DNA of 34,859 bases from Zoogloeaceae bacterium (GTDB lineage: Bacteria > Pseudomonadota > Gammaproteobacteria > Burkholderiales > Rhodocyclaceae): assembly GCA_016791005.1 (NCBI GenBank), contig JAEUNY010000048.1, forward strand, positions 1-34,859, read 5' to 3'. Under the pieces are notes generated by a model. It was not told where the DNA came from. It was given only the letters and a program-made list of their open reading frames with translations, and searched no databases. Below are positions 26,893 to 34,859 of the stretch, in pieces. The translations under genes were made by a program, and so were the position numbers. The stretch's first letter is position 1; each line of letters starts with the position of its first letter.

Positions 26893-27462
26893 TTACTTGG
26901 GTCCGAGACCGATCTGGTTCATGAAATCCTGGTTATCCCAGAATAGCCATTCGTGGTCCATTTTGCCGTTTTTCCAGTGGCCGATGGTGGCCATTCCGAT
27001 CGCGAAGCGTTGGCCGGTGGGGGCGATGGAGCCTCCGTCCGGCGTGGGCATGGGCCGGGTGAAGGTGCCGGTCATGACGCCGGTGACGGCGGTCCATGTC
27101 CCGGAGCCAAAACGGATGGGATGGGTGGTGATGCGGGTATCCGGCGCGAAGACGAACATCGCCTTGAGGACTTCGATGTGGGCGTCGATGCCCTTCGTTT
27201 CGCGGCCATCGGGCATGGTCACGACGATGTCGTCCGCATGGCTCTCGTGCAGGCGATCCCATTTCTGGTGGCTGAAGACGTCGAAGTCCAGGATGTCAAA
27301 GGTCTTGAGGTGTTGCTCGACCCCGGCTGCCTGCTTTTCGTGGGGCGGTGGTGGGGTGGTGGGATGCTCGGCCGAGGATTCGGCCTGGACGGCGGGGGCG
27401 AGGGCCAGAGTGGCGGCGAGCACCACCGCAGGGAAGGCAGCGGACAGGGTCGGACGAAGCAT
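26893..27462 (-). CDS. Secreted SnoaL-like (NTF2-fold) protein
   Basis: A protein of 189 residues with a signal peptide (MLRPTLSAAFPAVVLAATLA, cleavage after A27), so periplasmic. The mature domain resembles the SnoaL/ester-cyclase group of the NTF2-like fold: LKTFDILDFDVFSHQKWDRL, then DIVVTMPDGRETKGIDAHIE and IGHWKNGKMDHEWLFWDNQ. The fold forms a small cone-shaped pocket, but the reaction differs widely between members, so no substrate is proposed. The ATG at 27462 is chosen because it gives the signal peptide. The frame stays open further upstream without homology. It is divergent from the second HxlR regulator across 251 bp and is likely its target. Confidence 0.82.
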   Translation of the reverse strand: MLRPTLSAAFPAVVLAATLALAPAVQAESSAEHPTTPPPPHEKQAAGVEQHLKTFDILDFDVFSHQKWDRLHESHADDIVVTMPDGRETKGIDAHIEVLKAMFVFAPDTRITTHPIRFGSGTWTAVTGVMTGTFTRPMPTPDGGSIAPTGQRFAIGMATIGHWKNGKMDHEWLFWDNQDFMNQIGLGPK

Positions 27463-27713
27463 GGATGTCTCCAAAAAGCGAAAGGGAAAGTGAGCACGCC
27501 CGCGGCGCATTCGCTCATTCCGCCGGGGTGGGTGGAAATGAGGGGCGGGCTTGACGACAGCGGGTGCCGTGAAGTCTCCTGAGGCCGGATGGGCCCATCG
27601 GCGCACGCGCCGGGCCGCGCCCTCAGGGAGACAAAAGCCAGTTTAGGGAGAGAGAAAGCGATGCAGAAGATACTTACCCCGGGGAAAGCGGGGGCATGGC
27701 CGCGAGGAGGCTC
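27463..27713. promoter_or_regulatory. Divergent regulatory gap of SnoaL-like gene and hxlR 2
   Basis: A 251-bp region serving two outward-facing genes. The segment GATACTTACCCC (around 27669-27680) resembles the TAC-rich half-sites of HxlR operators and the site near hxlR 1. I could not find a full palindrome or a strong -35/-10 pair. Confidence 0.3.
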
Positions 27714-28067
27714 ATGAGCGCCGGGGCCCCGTTGCCGGAGCGGCCCTGTCCCCTGGAGACCTACCTCGAGGTGGTGGCAGGGGCCTGGACGCCGCGTATC
27801 CTGTGGTGCCTACTCCAGGGGCACACGTACCGGTTCGCCGATTTCCAGCGTGCCTTGCCGGGGATCTCGCCCAAGGTATTGACCCGCAAGCTGCGGGATC
27901 TGGAGCGTCATCACCTGGTCCGCCGCACGGCCTACCCCGGTGCCGTCCCGCACGTCGAATACGCCCTGACTCCCCGGGCCGCGGTGCTGGCCCCGGTGTT
28001 CGCAGCCATGGAGGAGGCGGCCGAGACGCTGTTCGGCCCCTCGCCGGCGGGTGACGGCGGCGCCTAG
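27714..28067 (+). CDS. HxlR-family transcriptional regulator 2
   Basis: Winged-helix regulator of 117 residues paralogous to the one at 23562-23918. Both share CPLExYLxVVxGAWxPRILW, GISxKVLTxKLRxLE and HVEYALTxR. The N-terminal C12 in CPLE is kept, consistent with a redox or electrophile switch. The start at 27714 is preferred over the in-frame ATG at 27696 because AGGAGG lies 4 nt upstream of it. It diverges from the SnoaL-like gene and is followed after 25 nt by a Crp/Fnr-type gene, so the two may be cotranscribed. Confidence 0.93.
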   Translation: MSAGAPLPERPCPLETYLEVVAGAWTPRILWCLLQGHTYRFADFQRALPGISPKVLTRKLRDLERHHLVRRTAYPGAVPHVEYALTPRAAVLAPVFAAMEEAAETLFGPSPAGDGGA

Positions 28068-28092
28068 GCCCACGGTTACAACGAGGAGGACC

Positions 28093-28821
28093 ATGCAGTA
28101 CTGGCATATCCAATCCGTCGACTGGTTCGCCCAGCTCCCGCCGCCGGCCCAGGTGATCCTGGAACAGCAGTCCAGCGTCGGGGACTATCCGAAGGGGGCG
28201 ATGATCTTCGAGCCCACGCCGCGGCCGGACAAGGTCTTCGTGCTGCGGGAGGGGCTTTGCAGGATCTACAGCGTCTCCACCCAGGGCGAGGAGTTCACCC
28301 TGGATTTCGTCTCGCCGGGGGAGGTGTTCGGCGAACTGGCGATCCTCGGCGATATTCCCCAGGTTCATTTCGCGGTGGCCTTCGAGGCCTGCCGGGTGCT
28401 CCAGTTGAGTCGGGCCTCGTTCATGGAGCTGATGCAGAGCCTGCCGAGCTTTTCCCTCAGCGTCACCAAGCAGGTGGCCGGGCGTCTGGTCAGCATCCAG
28501 ACCCGGGCGGAGGATCTGGTCTTTCGTACCGCCGCGTCGCGCCTTGCCCGCATGCTCCTGTCCCTGGAGCAGGTGTACGGGCGGGATGCGGGCGCGGGTC
28601 GCTGCCTCGGCATCCGCCTCACCCAGACGGAGATCGCGACCCTCATCGGTACCTCGCGACCCACCGCGAGCCTGCTGATCAATGGCTTCAAGGCCGCCGG
28701 GGTCCTCACCCACCGGGGCGGGCACATCATCCTCACGGATCTCACCCGGGTCCGACAGGCTGCGGAGAATCCGGAGGCTCGTCTTCCCCTGGAGGATGCC
28801 CTGGCCATGTCATCCAGCTAA
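28093..28821 (+). CDS. Crp/Fnr-family transcriptional regulator
   Basis: Cytoplasmic regulator of 242 residues. The N-terminal cyclic-nucleotide-type beta roll spans about 25-135 (KVFVLREGLCRIYSVS, then SPGEVFGELAILGD). The C-terminal winged helix follows, with recognition region TQTEIATLIGTSRPTASLLI from residue 177. The N-terminal cysteine cluster of FNR is absent, so it does not carry a [4Fe-4S] oxygen sensor. The cAMP-contact residues of Crp are not clearly conserved either, leaving the effector unknown. The ATG at 28093 has GAGGAGG about 4 nt upstream. It lies ahead of the DUF1269 and P-type ATPase genes and may control them. Confidence 0.92.
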   Translation: MQYWHIQSVDWFAQLPPPAQVILEQQSSVGDYPKGAMIFEPTPRPDKVFVLREGLCRIYSVSTQGEEFTLDFVSPGEVFGELAILGDIPQVHFAVAFEACRVLQLSRASFMELMQSLPSFSLSVTKQVAGRLVSIQTRAEDLVFRTAASRLARMLLSLEQVYGRDAGAGRCLGIRLTQTEIATLIGTSRPTASLLINGFKAAGVLTHRGGHIILTDLTRVRQAAENPEARLPLEDALAMSSS

Positions 28822-28914
28822 CAGCGGGAACGGGGCGGCTTCGCGTAATTTGCGGTGCGCCGTCCCCACGATCGGAGTCGGGGCAGCCTGTTCCCCTCAC
28901 TCGCTGGAGATACC

Positions 28915-29439
28915 ATGTCTGAGAATACCTTGATCGCCACTTACCCCGACCACCCGGCGGCCGATGCCGCCGTCAAGGCCCTCGCCGCTCAGGGGGTCGA
29001 TCTGCAGAAACTGTCCATCGTTGGCAAGGGGTACCACACCGAGGAAAAGGCGGTCGGCTACTACACCAACGGGGATCGCATGAAATCCTGGGGCGCGGGC
29101 GGCGCATTCTGGGGCGGACTGTGGGGGCTCCTCGCCGGCGCCGCCTTCTTCGTCATTCCGGGAATTGGCCCGATCGCCATCGCCGGCCCGTTGGTGACGG
29201 CGCTGGTCGGCGCGCTGGAAGGGGCGGTGGTAGTCGGGGGCTTGTCGGCCCTGGGGGCTGGCCTGGTGGGTCTGGGCCTGCCCAAGGATTCGGTGGTCAA
29301 GTACGAGGCCGCGATCCGGGCCGACAAGTTCGTCCTGTTTTACCGGGGCACCGAGGAGGAGGTGGCGACGGTGCGGGAAAAGATCCAGCACATCGGCGGT
29401 CACGAGTCCCTCGAGTCCTGCCCCGCCAAGGCGGGCTGA
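28915..29439 (+). CDS. DUF1269-type stress-associated membrane protein
   Basis: A protein of 174 residues with an N-terminal ferredoxin-like alpha/beta part (LIATYPDHPAADAAVKALAA, then LQKLSIVGKGYHTEEKAVGY). A central glycine-rich hydrophobic region of about 70 residues follows (GGLWGLLAGAAFFVIPGIGP and further). The C-terminal soluble segment contains YEAAIRADKFVLFYRGTEEE. This matches the DUF1269/general-stress family, which has no established activity. The ATG at 28915 has GGAG 7 nt upstream. It lies 11 nt ahead of the P-type ATPase gene, so the two are almost certainly cotranscribed. Confidence 0.85.
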   Translation: MSENTLIATYPDHPAADAAVKALAAQGVDLQKLSIVGKGYHTEEKAVGYYTNGDRMKSWGAGGAFWGGLWGLLAGAAFFVIPGIGPIAIAGPLVTALVGALEGAVVVGGLSALGAGLVGLGLPKDSVVKYEAAIRADKFVLFYRGTEEEVATVREKIQHIGGHESLESCPAKAG

Positions 29440-29450
29440 AGGTCCTTCCC

Positions 29451-31877
29451 ATGTCAGGCGCCGACTCACCAGGCTCCACCACCGCCGCGCCTGCGGTGCC
29501 GGCGGGCCTCACTTCGGTGGAGGCCGCCCAGTGCCTGGCCGCCCAGGGCCCCAACGCCCTGGCGGAGCGCCGAACCCATCCCCTGCTCAAGGTCCTGGCC
29601 CATTTCTGGGGGCCGATTCCCTGGATGATCGAGGCGGCCGCCCTGCTCGCCGCCATCGCGGGGGACGGGCCTGACTTCGCGATCATCCTCACCTTGCTGC
29701 TCTTCAATGGTGGGGTGGCCTTCTGGCAGGAGCGCAAGGCCGATGACGCCATCGCGCTGCTCAAGCAGCGCCTCGCCCAGCGGGCCCGGGTGTTGCGGGA
29801 CGGGGAATGGCGGGACATTCCGGCCCGCGACCTGGTGCGGGGCGACGTGGTGCACCTGCGGGGTGGCGACGTGGTCCCGGCCGACGTCGTCCTGCGGACC
29901 GGAGGCCCCCTCGCGCTGGATGAGTCGGCCCTCACCGGTGAGTCCCTGCCGGCCGACAAGCAGGTCGGGGACACCGCCTACTCCGGTGCCATCGTGCGCC
30001 AGGGCGAGATGAGCGGCGAAGTGAGCGCGACGGGCATGGGCACCTTCTTCGGCAAGACCGCCGCCCTCGTGGCCGATGCTGGAGCCCCCTCCCACTTCCA
30101 GCAGGCGGTCATGGCGATCGGCCGGGCGCTGATCATCGTCACCTTATTGCTCGTCGCTTTGGTGCTCGCCGTGGCCTGGGGGCGGGGCGAGCCCCTGGTG
30201 GACACCCTAAAGTTCGCCCTCGTCCTCACCGTGGCGGCCATTCCGGTCGCTCTGCCGGCGGTGCTGTCGGTGACCCTGGCGGTGGGGGCGACGGCCCTGA
30301 GCCGGGGTGGGGCCATCGTGTCGCGCCTGGCGGCGATCGAGGAACTCGCCGGGATGGACGTGCTGTGCTCGGACAAGACCGGCACCCTCACCCAGAATCG
30401 TCTCACCCTGGGCGCTCCACGGCCCATTGGCCAGGCCGAGCCTCTCACCATCCTTGCTGCCGCGGCCCTGGCCAGTGAAGCCGAAAATGACGATCCGATC
30501 GACGTCGCCGTGCGGGAAGCCGCCCGGGCGGCGGGCGCCTCGAACCCTGTTGCCAGCGCCTTCACCCCCTTCGACCCGGTGACCAAGCTGACGGCCGCCG
30601 AGGCCCGTGTGGCGGGGGACATCCACCGGGTGGCCAAGGGGGCGCCCCAGGCGATCCTGGCCTGGGCCAAGGCGGACGCGGCGCTGCAAGCCGAGGTCGA
30701 GGCCCAGGTGGATGAGCTCGCGGAGCAAGGCTACCGGGCCCTGGCCGTGGCTCGCCGGGTGGCAAACGGGCCGGCCGAGGTGCTGGGCCTCCTGCCCCTC
30801 TTTGATCCGCCCCGGGACGACAGCGCGGCGACCCTCGCGGCGGTGCGTCAGCTCGGCGTGGCGGTGCGGATGGTGACGGGGGATCACATCGCCATCGCCC
30901 GTCAGATCGCCGGCCGCCTGGGGTTGGGAACGAACTTTGTCACCGCCAAGGCGGCCCTGGCCCAGGGCGCGGCCCCCGACGCGGCGGCGATCCTCGCCCG
31001 GGACGGCTTCGCCGAGGTGTTCCCGGAGCACAAATATCGCATCGTGCGGACGCTGCAGGGCGGCGGACATCTGGTGGGGATGACCGGCGACGGCGTCAAT
31101 GACGCGCCGGCTCTGCGCCAGGCGGATGTGGGCATCGCGGTGAGCGGCGCCACCGACGCGGCGCGGGCCGCCGCCGACCTGATCCTCACCGAACCCGGCC
31201 TGGGGGTGATCCGCGGCGCCATCGAGGAGGCGCGCCGCATCTTTCACCGCATGAATGCCTACGCGATCTATCGCATCAGCGAGACGACGCGGGTGCTCCT
31301 CTTCATGACCCTGTCGATCCTGGTGTTCCGGTTTTATCCAGTCACGGCGGTGATGATTGTCCTCCTCGCCCTGCTGAATGATTTCCCGATCATGATGATC
31401 GCCTACGACCGCGCCGATCCGGATCCGGCGCCGGTGCGCTGGGAGATGGGGCGGGTGCTGAGCTTGGCGGCGGTGTTGGGGGTGCTCGGCGTGGTCTCCA
31501 GTTTCGGGCTCTTCTGGGTGGCGGAGGCGGTGTGGGAACTGCCCCGGCCCACCATCCAGACGCTGGTGTTCCTGAAGCTGCTGGTGGCAGGTAACCTCAC
31601 CCTCTATCTCGCCCGCAATGATGGCCATTTCTGGAACCGGCCCTGGCCGCCCCGGCGCCTCCTCCTGACCACCGGGGCAACTCAGTTCATGGGCACCCTG
31701 GCCGCCGTGCAAGGCTGGCTGGTGTCGCCCATCAGCGTGATGCTGGCCCTGGGAGTCTGGGCCTACGCGCTGGTGTGGTTCCTTTTCAACAATCAGGTGA
31801 AGCGCTGGGTGCTGGCCGCCTGGGATCGGCGGGCCGCCCGCCCGACCTTGGCGCCGCCCCGCCCGCAGCGCTCCTGA
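29451..31877 (+). CDS. P3A-type plasma-membrane proton-translocating ATPase
   Basis: Inner-membrane ion pump of 808 residues that uses ATP to move a cation, probably H+. The actuator domain has DESALTGESLP. TM4 reads AAIPVALPAVLSVTLAVG, close to the P3A proton pumps of plants and fungi. The phosphorylated Asp is D308 in DKTGTLT, and the hinge is MTGDGVNDAPALRQADVG. TM6 with LLNDFPIMMIAYDR (D644) parallels the LNDGTIMTI segment that carries the proton-coupling Asp of plant pumps. There is no CxxC metal-binding domain, which argues against a heavy-metal pump. The start at 29451 is chosen as first ATG after the upstream gene. It may serve pH homeostasis under acid stress. Confidence 0.93.
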   Translation: MSGADSPGSTTAAPAVPAGLTSVEAAQCLAAQGPNALAERRTHPLLKVLAHFWGPIPWMIEAAALLAAIAGDGPDFAIILTLLLFNGGVAFWQERKADDAIALLKQRLAQRARVLRDGEWRDIPARDLVRGDVVHLRGGDVVPADVVLRTGGPLALDESALTGESLPADKQVGDTAYSGAIVRQGEMSGEVSATGMGTFFGKTAALVADAGAPSHFQQAVMAIGRALIIVTLLLVALVLAVAWGRGEPLVDTLKFALVLTVAAIPVALPAVLSVTLAVGATALSRGGAIVSRLAAIEELAGMDVLCSDKTGTLTQNRLTLGAPRPIGQAEPLTILAAAALASEAENDDPIDVAVREAARAAGASNPVASAFTPFDPVTKLTAAEARVAGDIHRVAKGAPQAILAWAKADAALQAEVEAQVDELAEQGYRALAVARRVANGPAEVLGLLPLFDPPRDDSAATLAAVRQLGVAVRMVTGDHIAIARQIAGRLGLGTNFVTAKAALAQGAAPDAAAILARDGFAEVFPEHKYRIVRTLQGGGHLVGMTGDGVNDAPALRQADVGIAVSGATDAARAAADLILTEPGLGVIRGAIEEARRIFHRMNAYAIYRISETTRVLLFMTLSILVFRFYPVTAVMIVLLALLNDFPIMMIAYDRADPDPAPVRWEMGRVLSLAAVLGVLGVVSSFGLFWVAEAVWELPRPTIQTLVFLKLLVAGNLTLYLARNDGHFWNRPWPPRRLLLTTGATQFMGTLAAVQGWLVSPISVMLALGVWAYALVWFLFNNQVKRWVLAAWDRRAARPTLAPPRPQRS

Positions 31878-31906
31878 GTTTTTTGCTTTCCAAGGAGTTG
31901 CGAATC

Positions 31907-33025
31907 ATGAGCCCGACCCGAAAATCCGCCCGAACCCAGAACAGCGTGCCGTGGTTTTGGCCCCTGGAATTGGCCAATGCGGTGGCGCTCGAGGAGTTCA
32001 AGGATTTCACCCGGGGCCTCGAGACCTTTGCCGAAGCCACCCGGATGGAGAACGATCTCGTGCCAAAGTTCGCCACCCCGAACCAGGTCACGCTGGAGCT
32101 CCATACCCTGCGCCTGCGAGCCTTCGGCAGGCTCGACGCGGGGTGCGTTCCCACCTTGATCGACGCGCCCTACGCCGGCCACACCTCGGCCATCGCCGAT
32201 TTTGCCGACGGCCAGAGCCTGGTTCAGACCCTGCTCGCCAACGGCTTGTCGCATGTCCATGTCACCGACTGGAAGAGCGCGACCCTGGCGATGAAGGACT
32301 ACGACATCGACCACTACCTGGCGGAGCTCAATGTGGTGGTGGACGATCTGGGCGGGCGGGTGAATCTGGTGGGCCTGTGCCAGGGCGGCTGGATGAGCGC
32401 CATGTACGCGGCCCGTTATCCTCACCGGGTACGCAGCCTGGTGCTGGCCGGGGCGCCCATCGACACCGACGCCGGCCAGGGCCCGATCCGCGCCATGGCC
32501 CACGAACTGAAGATGGCGGATTTCGAAGAGCTGGTACGCCTGGGCGGCGGCCTGATGCGGGGCCGCTTCATGCTCGCGGCATGGAAGAACATGCACCCCG
32601 GCGAGCAGTACTTCCGTAAGTACCTGGATCTCTATGAGCACATCGATGATCCAGTGTTCGTCGCCCACAGGGAAGCCTTCGAGGCGTGGTACGAAAACCC
32701 CCTCGACCTGCCGGGGCGCTGGTACCTCCAGGCGGTCAAAGAGCTGTTCAAGGAGAACCGCTTCGCGCGCGGGGAGTTCGTCGGCCTGGGCAAGAGCCTG
32801 AACCTGAAGGACGTGACCTGCCCGGTGACCCTCCTGGCCGGCGCCGACGACGACATCACCACCGCCGAACAGGTCTTCAACGCCGCCGGGCTCCTCGGCA
32901 CCCCGCCGGAGCACATCGTGAGCACCCTCGTCCCGGGCGGCCACATCGGTCTCTTCATGGGACGGCGGACCCTGGATGAACACTGGAGCGGCATCGGCCG
33001 CTGGATCGCCAGCCTGGGGGCTTGA
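31907..33025 (+). CDS. PHA-synthase-like alpha/beta hydrolase with Cys nucleophile
   Basis: Protein of 372 residues related to polyhydroxyalkanoate synthases and PHB depolymerases. The nucleophile elbow is LVGLCQGGW with C158 in place of the usual Ser, a hallmark of PhaC and of some intracellular depolymerases. The other triad residues are an Asp in GADDD (314-316) and H346 in PGGHIGLF. It lacks most of the N-terminal region of class I PhaC (~590 aa), being nearer to the PhaC subunit of class III enzymes in length (~355). No PhaE partner, phasin, phaA or phaB is in view. AAGGAG precedes the ATG at 31907. Polymerase, depolymerase or other acyl transfer cannot be separated from sequence alone. 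Confidence 0.82.
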   Translation: MSPTRKSARTQNSVPWFWPLELANAVALEEFKDFTRGLETFAEATRMENDLVPKFATPNQVTLELHTLRLRAFGRLDAGCVPTLIDAPYAGHTSAIADFADGQSLVQTLLANGLSHVHVTDWKSATLAMKDYDIDHYLAELNVVVDDLGGRVNLVGLCQGGWMSAMYAARYPHRVRSLVLAGAPIDTDAGQGPIRAMAHELKMADFEELVRLGGGLMRGRFMLAAWKNMHPGEQYFRKYLDLYEHIDDPVFVAHREAFEAWYENPLDLPGRWYLQAVKELFKENRFARGEFVGLGKSLNLKDVTCPVTLLAGADDDITTAEQVFNAAGLLGTPPEHIVSTLVPGGHIGLFMGRRTLDEHWSGIGRWIASLGA

Positions 33026-33132
33026 GGCTCCGGCAGCACTCGTTTTGCATTCGCGGCCCGTGCCGTCACAATCCTGACTCCGCCCCTGGCGCCGGGGGCG
33101 CAGGCGTCATACCCCAACCCGAGGAGACCAGC

Positions 33133-33696
33133 ATGAAGCTCGAAGTCATCATCACCAGCACCCGTCCCGGCCGCATCGGCCCCTCCGTGGCCCGCTGGTT
33201 CCATGAGCATGCCCAGGCGGCCGGCGGCCCCTTCCAGGTGAATCTTACCGATCTCGCCGAGGTTGGCCTGCCTCTCCTCGACGAGCCCAACCATCCGTCC
33301 AAGCGGGATTACCTCCACGACCACACCAAGCGTTGGAGCGCGATCGTGGATGGCGCGGATGCCTTCGTCTTCGTGATCCCGGAGTACAACTACACCGCGC
33401 CGCCAAGCTTCTTCAACGCGCTGGACTACCTCTACCAGGAATGGGCCTACAAGCCGGTGGGCCTGGTGAGCTATGGCGGCGTGTCCGGCGGCCTGCGTTC
33501 CAGTCAAAGCACCAAGCCGATCCTCACCACCCTGCGGATGATGCCCCTCCCCGAGCAGGTCATGATTCCCAACGTCTTCGGCCTCCTCAAGGACGGCGCC
33601 TTCACCCCGGACGTTCATCACCGCCAGAGCGCCGACGCCATGCTCGCCGAGTTGGCCAAATGGGCGGGGGCGCTGAAGGGCCTGCGGGGCGCCTGA
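33133..33696 (+). CDS. NADPH-dependent FMN reductase family flavoprotein
   Basis: Cytoplasmic flavodoxin-fold oxidoreductase of 187 residues that typically reduces FMN, quinones, azo dyes or metals with NAD(P)H. The phosphate-binding loop is ITSTRPGRIGPSVARWF near the N-terminus. The flavin-binding loop PEYNYTAPPSFFNALDYLY and the SYGGVSGGLRSSQ segment are typical of the family (ArsH/ChrR/YieF-like). GAGGAG lies 7 nt upstream of ATG 33133. The gene follows the PHA-synthase-like gene by 107 nt without a recognisable promoter. A quinone-reductase role would fit with the HxlR regulators upstream, but this is inference. Confidence 0.9.
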   Translation: MKLEVIITSTRPGRIGPSVARWFHEHAQAAGGPFQVNLTDLAEVGLPLLDEPNHPSKRDYLHDHTKRWSAIVDGADAFVFVIPEYNYTAPPSFFNALDYLYQEWAYKPVGLVSYGGVSGGLRSSQSTKPILTTLRMMPLPEQVMIPNVFGLLKDGAFTPDVHHRQSADAMLAELAKWAGALKGLRGA

Positions 33697-33771
33697 CCGC
33701 CCCGGCGGTGGCTGGGCCTGGCCCCGCCGAGGCAACACCATCCTTGACCCAATCTGGAAGGACATGAGGCA

Positions 33772-34859
33772 TTGAATCCGGATTTTCTCGCCGCGTACCG
33801 CGACAAACTACGTTCCGCCGAGGCTGCTGCAGCCTCGATTCCAGACGGCGCCAAGCTCGCGATCGGGATCGGCGCCGCCCAGCCGCCGGCCCTTCTGGAG
33901 GCGCTGGCGGCCCGGGCGCGGGCGGGCCAGGTGGGCGACATTCAGCTCTTCTACATGCTGTCCACGGCGGTGGCGGCCCAGAGCGTGCTGGACCTGGCCC
34001 TGAACGACCGGCTGCGACCGGTGAGCCTCTTCCACAGCGGAGTCGAGCGGGCGCTGGACAAGGCACGCCAGGCCGCCGGCCGGGGCGCGGTGGATTTCAT
34101 CCCCGCCCACTTCAGCCAGGTGCCCCGGGTGTTGGTCGAGGACGTCGGCGTGGACACCCTGGCGACCACCGTGTCGCCCATGGATGAGACCGGGCACTTC
34201 AGCCTGGGCACCAACCCGGATTACGCGTTGCCGGTCGCCCGGAGTGGCGCCCGCCTGATTGTGGAGGTCAATCGTCACATGCCGCGGGTGCGGGGCCCGG
34301 GCCGGGTGCATGTTTCCCGGGTGGCCGCCGTGGTCGAGCACGACCGCCCGCTTACCGAGCTCCCCGCGGCAGCGTCCACCGCGACGGACGAGGCCATCGG
34401 CCGCCAGATTGCAGCGATGGTGGACGATGGCGCCTGCCTGCAGATGGGCATCGGCGCCCTGCCCGACGCGGTGTGCGCGGCCCTCAAGGATCATCGTCAC
34501 CTCGGCATTCACACCGAGATGATGACTTCCGGGCTCGCGGCCCTGATGCGGGCGGGGGTGGTGGATAACAGCCGCAAGCAGATCCAGCCCGGCGTCGCGG
34601 TTTTTGCCTTCGCTCTGGGCGACCCCGCGCTCTACGATTTTCTCGCCGACAACCCGGCCTGCGAAGGCCATCCGGTGGATTTCGTCAATGACCCGGCGGT
34701 CATCAGCCGCAATGACCGGGTGGTCTCGGTGAATGCGACCCTGGAGATCGACCTCTTTGGTGCCTGCAACTCGGAGTCCGTGCAGGGGCGGCAGTTCAGC
34801 GCCACCGGCGGTCAGGTGGACTTTGTGCGGGGGGCCTATGGGTCAAAGGGTGGGCGTTC
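33772..34859 (+). CDS. Acetyl-CoA hydrolase/CoA-transferase family protein (partial)
   Basis: Cytoplasmic class I CoA-transferase or hydrolase, of which 362 codons are present before the window edge. The start is TTG at 33772, giving NPDFLAAYRDKLRSAEAAAA. The only nearby ATG (33764) reads into a stop after three codons. Conserved blocks are DGAKLAIGIGAAQPPALLEA, TVSPMDETGHFSLGTNPDY, LGIHTEMMTSGLAALM with E249 and INATLEIDLFGACNSES-like sequence. They resemble 4-hydroxybutyrate and succinyl-CoA:acetate CoA-transferases. GIHTE holds the Glu that I recall as catalytic in the 4-hydroxybutyrate enzyme. The exact acyl donor is uncertain. Confidence 0.9.
   Translation, partial: MNPDFLAAYRDKLRSAEAAAASIPDGAKLAIGIGAAQPPALLEALAARARAGQVGDIQLFYMLSTAVAAQSVLDLALNDRLRPVSLFHSGVERALDKARQAAGRGAVDFIPAHFSQVPRVLVEDVGVDTLATTVSPMDETGHFSLGTNPDYALPVARSGARLIVEVNRHMPRVRGPGRVHVSRVAAVVEHDRPLTELPAAASTATDEAIGRQIAAMVDDGACLQMGIGALPDAVCAALKDHRHLGIHTEMMTSGLAALMRAGVVDNSRKQIQPGVAVFAFALGDPALYDFLADNPACEGHPVDFVNDPAVISRNDRVVSVNATLEIDLFGACNSESVQGRQFSATGGQVDFVRGAYGSKGGR

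Noticed and set aside
29121..29450. N-terminal extension of the P-type ATPase frame
   Set aside because: It overlaps the DUF1269 gene in another frame and has no homology. The ATG at 29451 fits the family start.

Overview
This is a GC-rich (roughly two-thirds G+C by eye) replication-origin-proximal chromosomal window from a proteobacterium, most likely a betaproteobacterium. The pointers are the order rpmH-rnpA-yidD-yidC-mnmE diverging from dnaA-dnaN-gyrB, and the block rsmB-DUF4390-NtrY-like kinase-NtrX-like regulator-trkA-trkH-hemE-priA, an arrangement I associate with Rhodocyclales and related betaproteobacteria. The order-level assignment is an inference.

Layout. 1-3872 (minus): gyrB (cut by the window edge), dnaN, dnaA. 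3873-4160: divergent dnaA/rpmH control region with one perfect DnaA box. 4161-7869 (plus): rpmH, rnpA, yidD, yidC, mnmE, covering ribosome, RNase P, membrane insertion and tRNA modification. 7903-11671: an OafA-type acyltransferase, a YfcA/TauE-type permease and a SpeE-like protein, with two parS-like centromere sites at the starts of the last two genes. 11650-19855: a tight series of rsmB, DUF4390, sensor kinase, degenerate NtrX-type regulator, trkA and trkH. 19936-23549: hemE and priA, separated by a 371-bp AT-rich gap carrying DnaA boxes and an IHF consensus site.

23562-28067 is accessory in character. Two paralogous HxlR regulators bracket a periplasmic PQQ-type dehydrogenase, an unknown protein, a YpfH-like esterase and a secreted SnoaL-like protein. 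28093-34859 holds a Crp/Fnr regulator, a DUF1269 membrane protein, a P3A-type proton-pump ATPase, a PHA-synthase-like hydrolase with a cysteine nucleophile, an FMN reductase and a CoA-transferase cut by the window edge. Together these look like stress, pH and acyl-CoA functions.

The most interesting signals are not genes. They are (1) an oriC-like element between hemE and priA, (2) two parS sites 807 bp apart without parAB or mnmG/rsmG in the window, (3) a perfect 26-bp palindrome followed by a T-run inside the rnpA reading frame, which looks like a coding-embedded attenuator, and (4) an NtrX-family regulator that has lost its Walker A and GAFTGA segments. I saw no tRNA, rRNA, CRISPR array, insertion sequence or broken gene.
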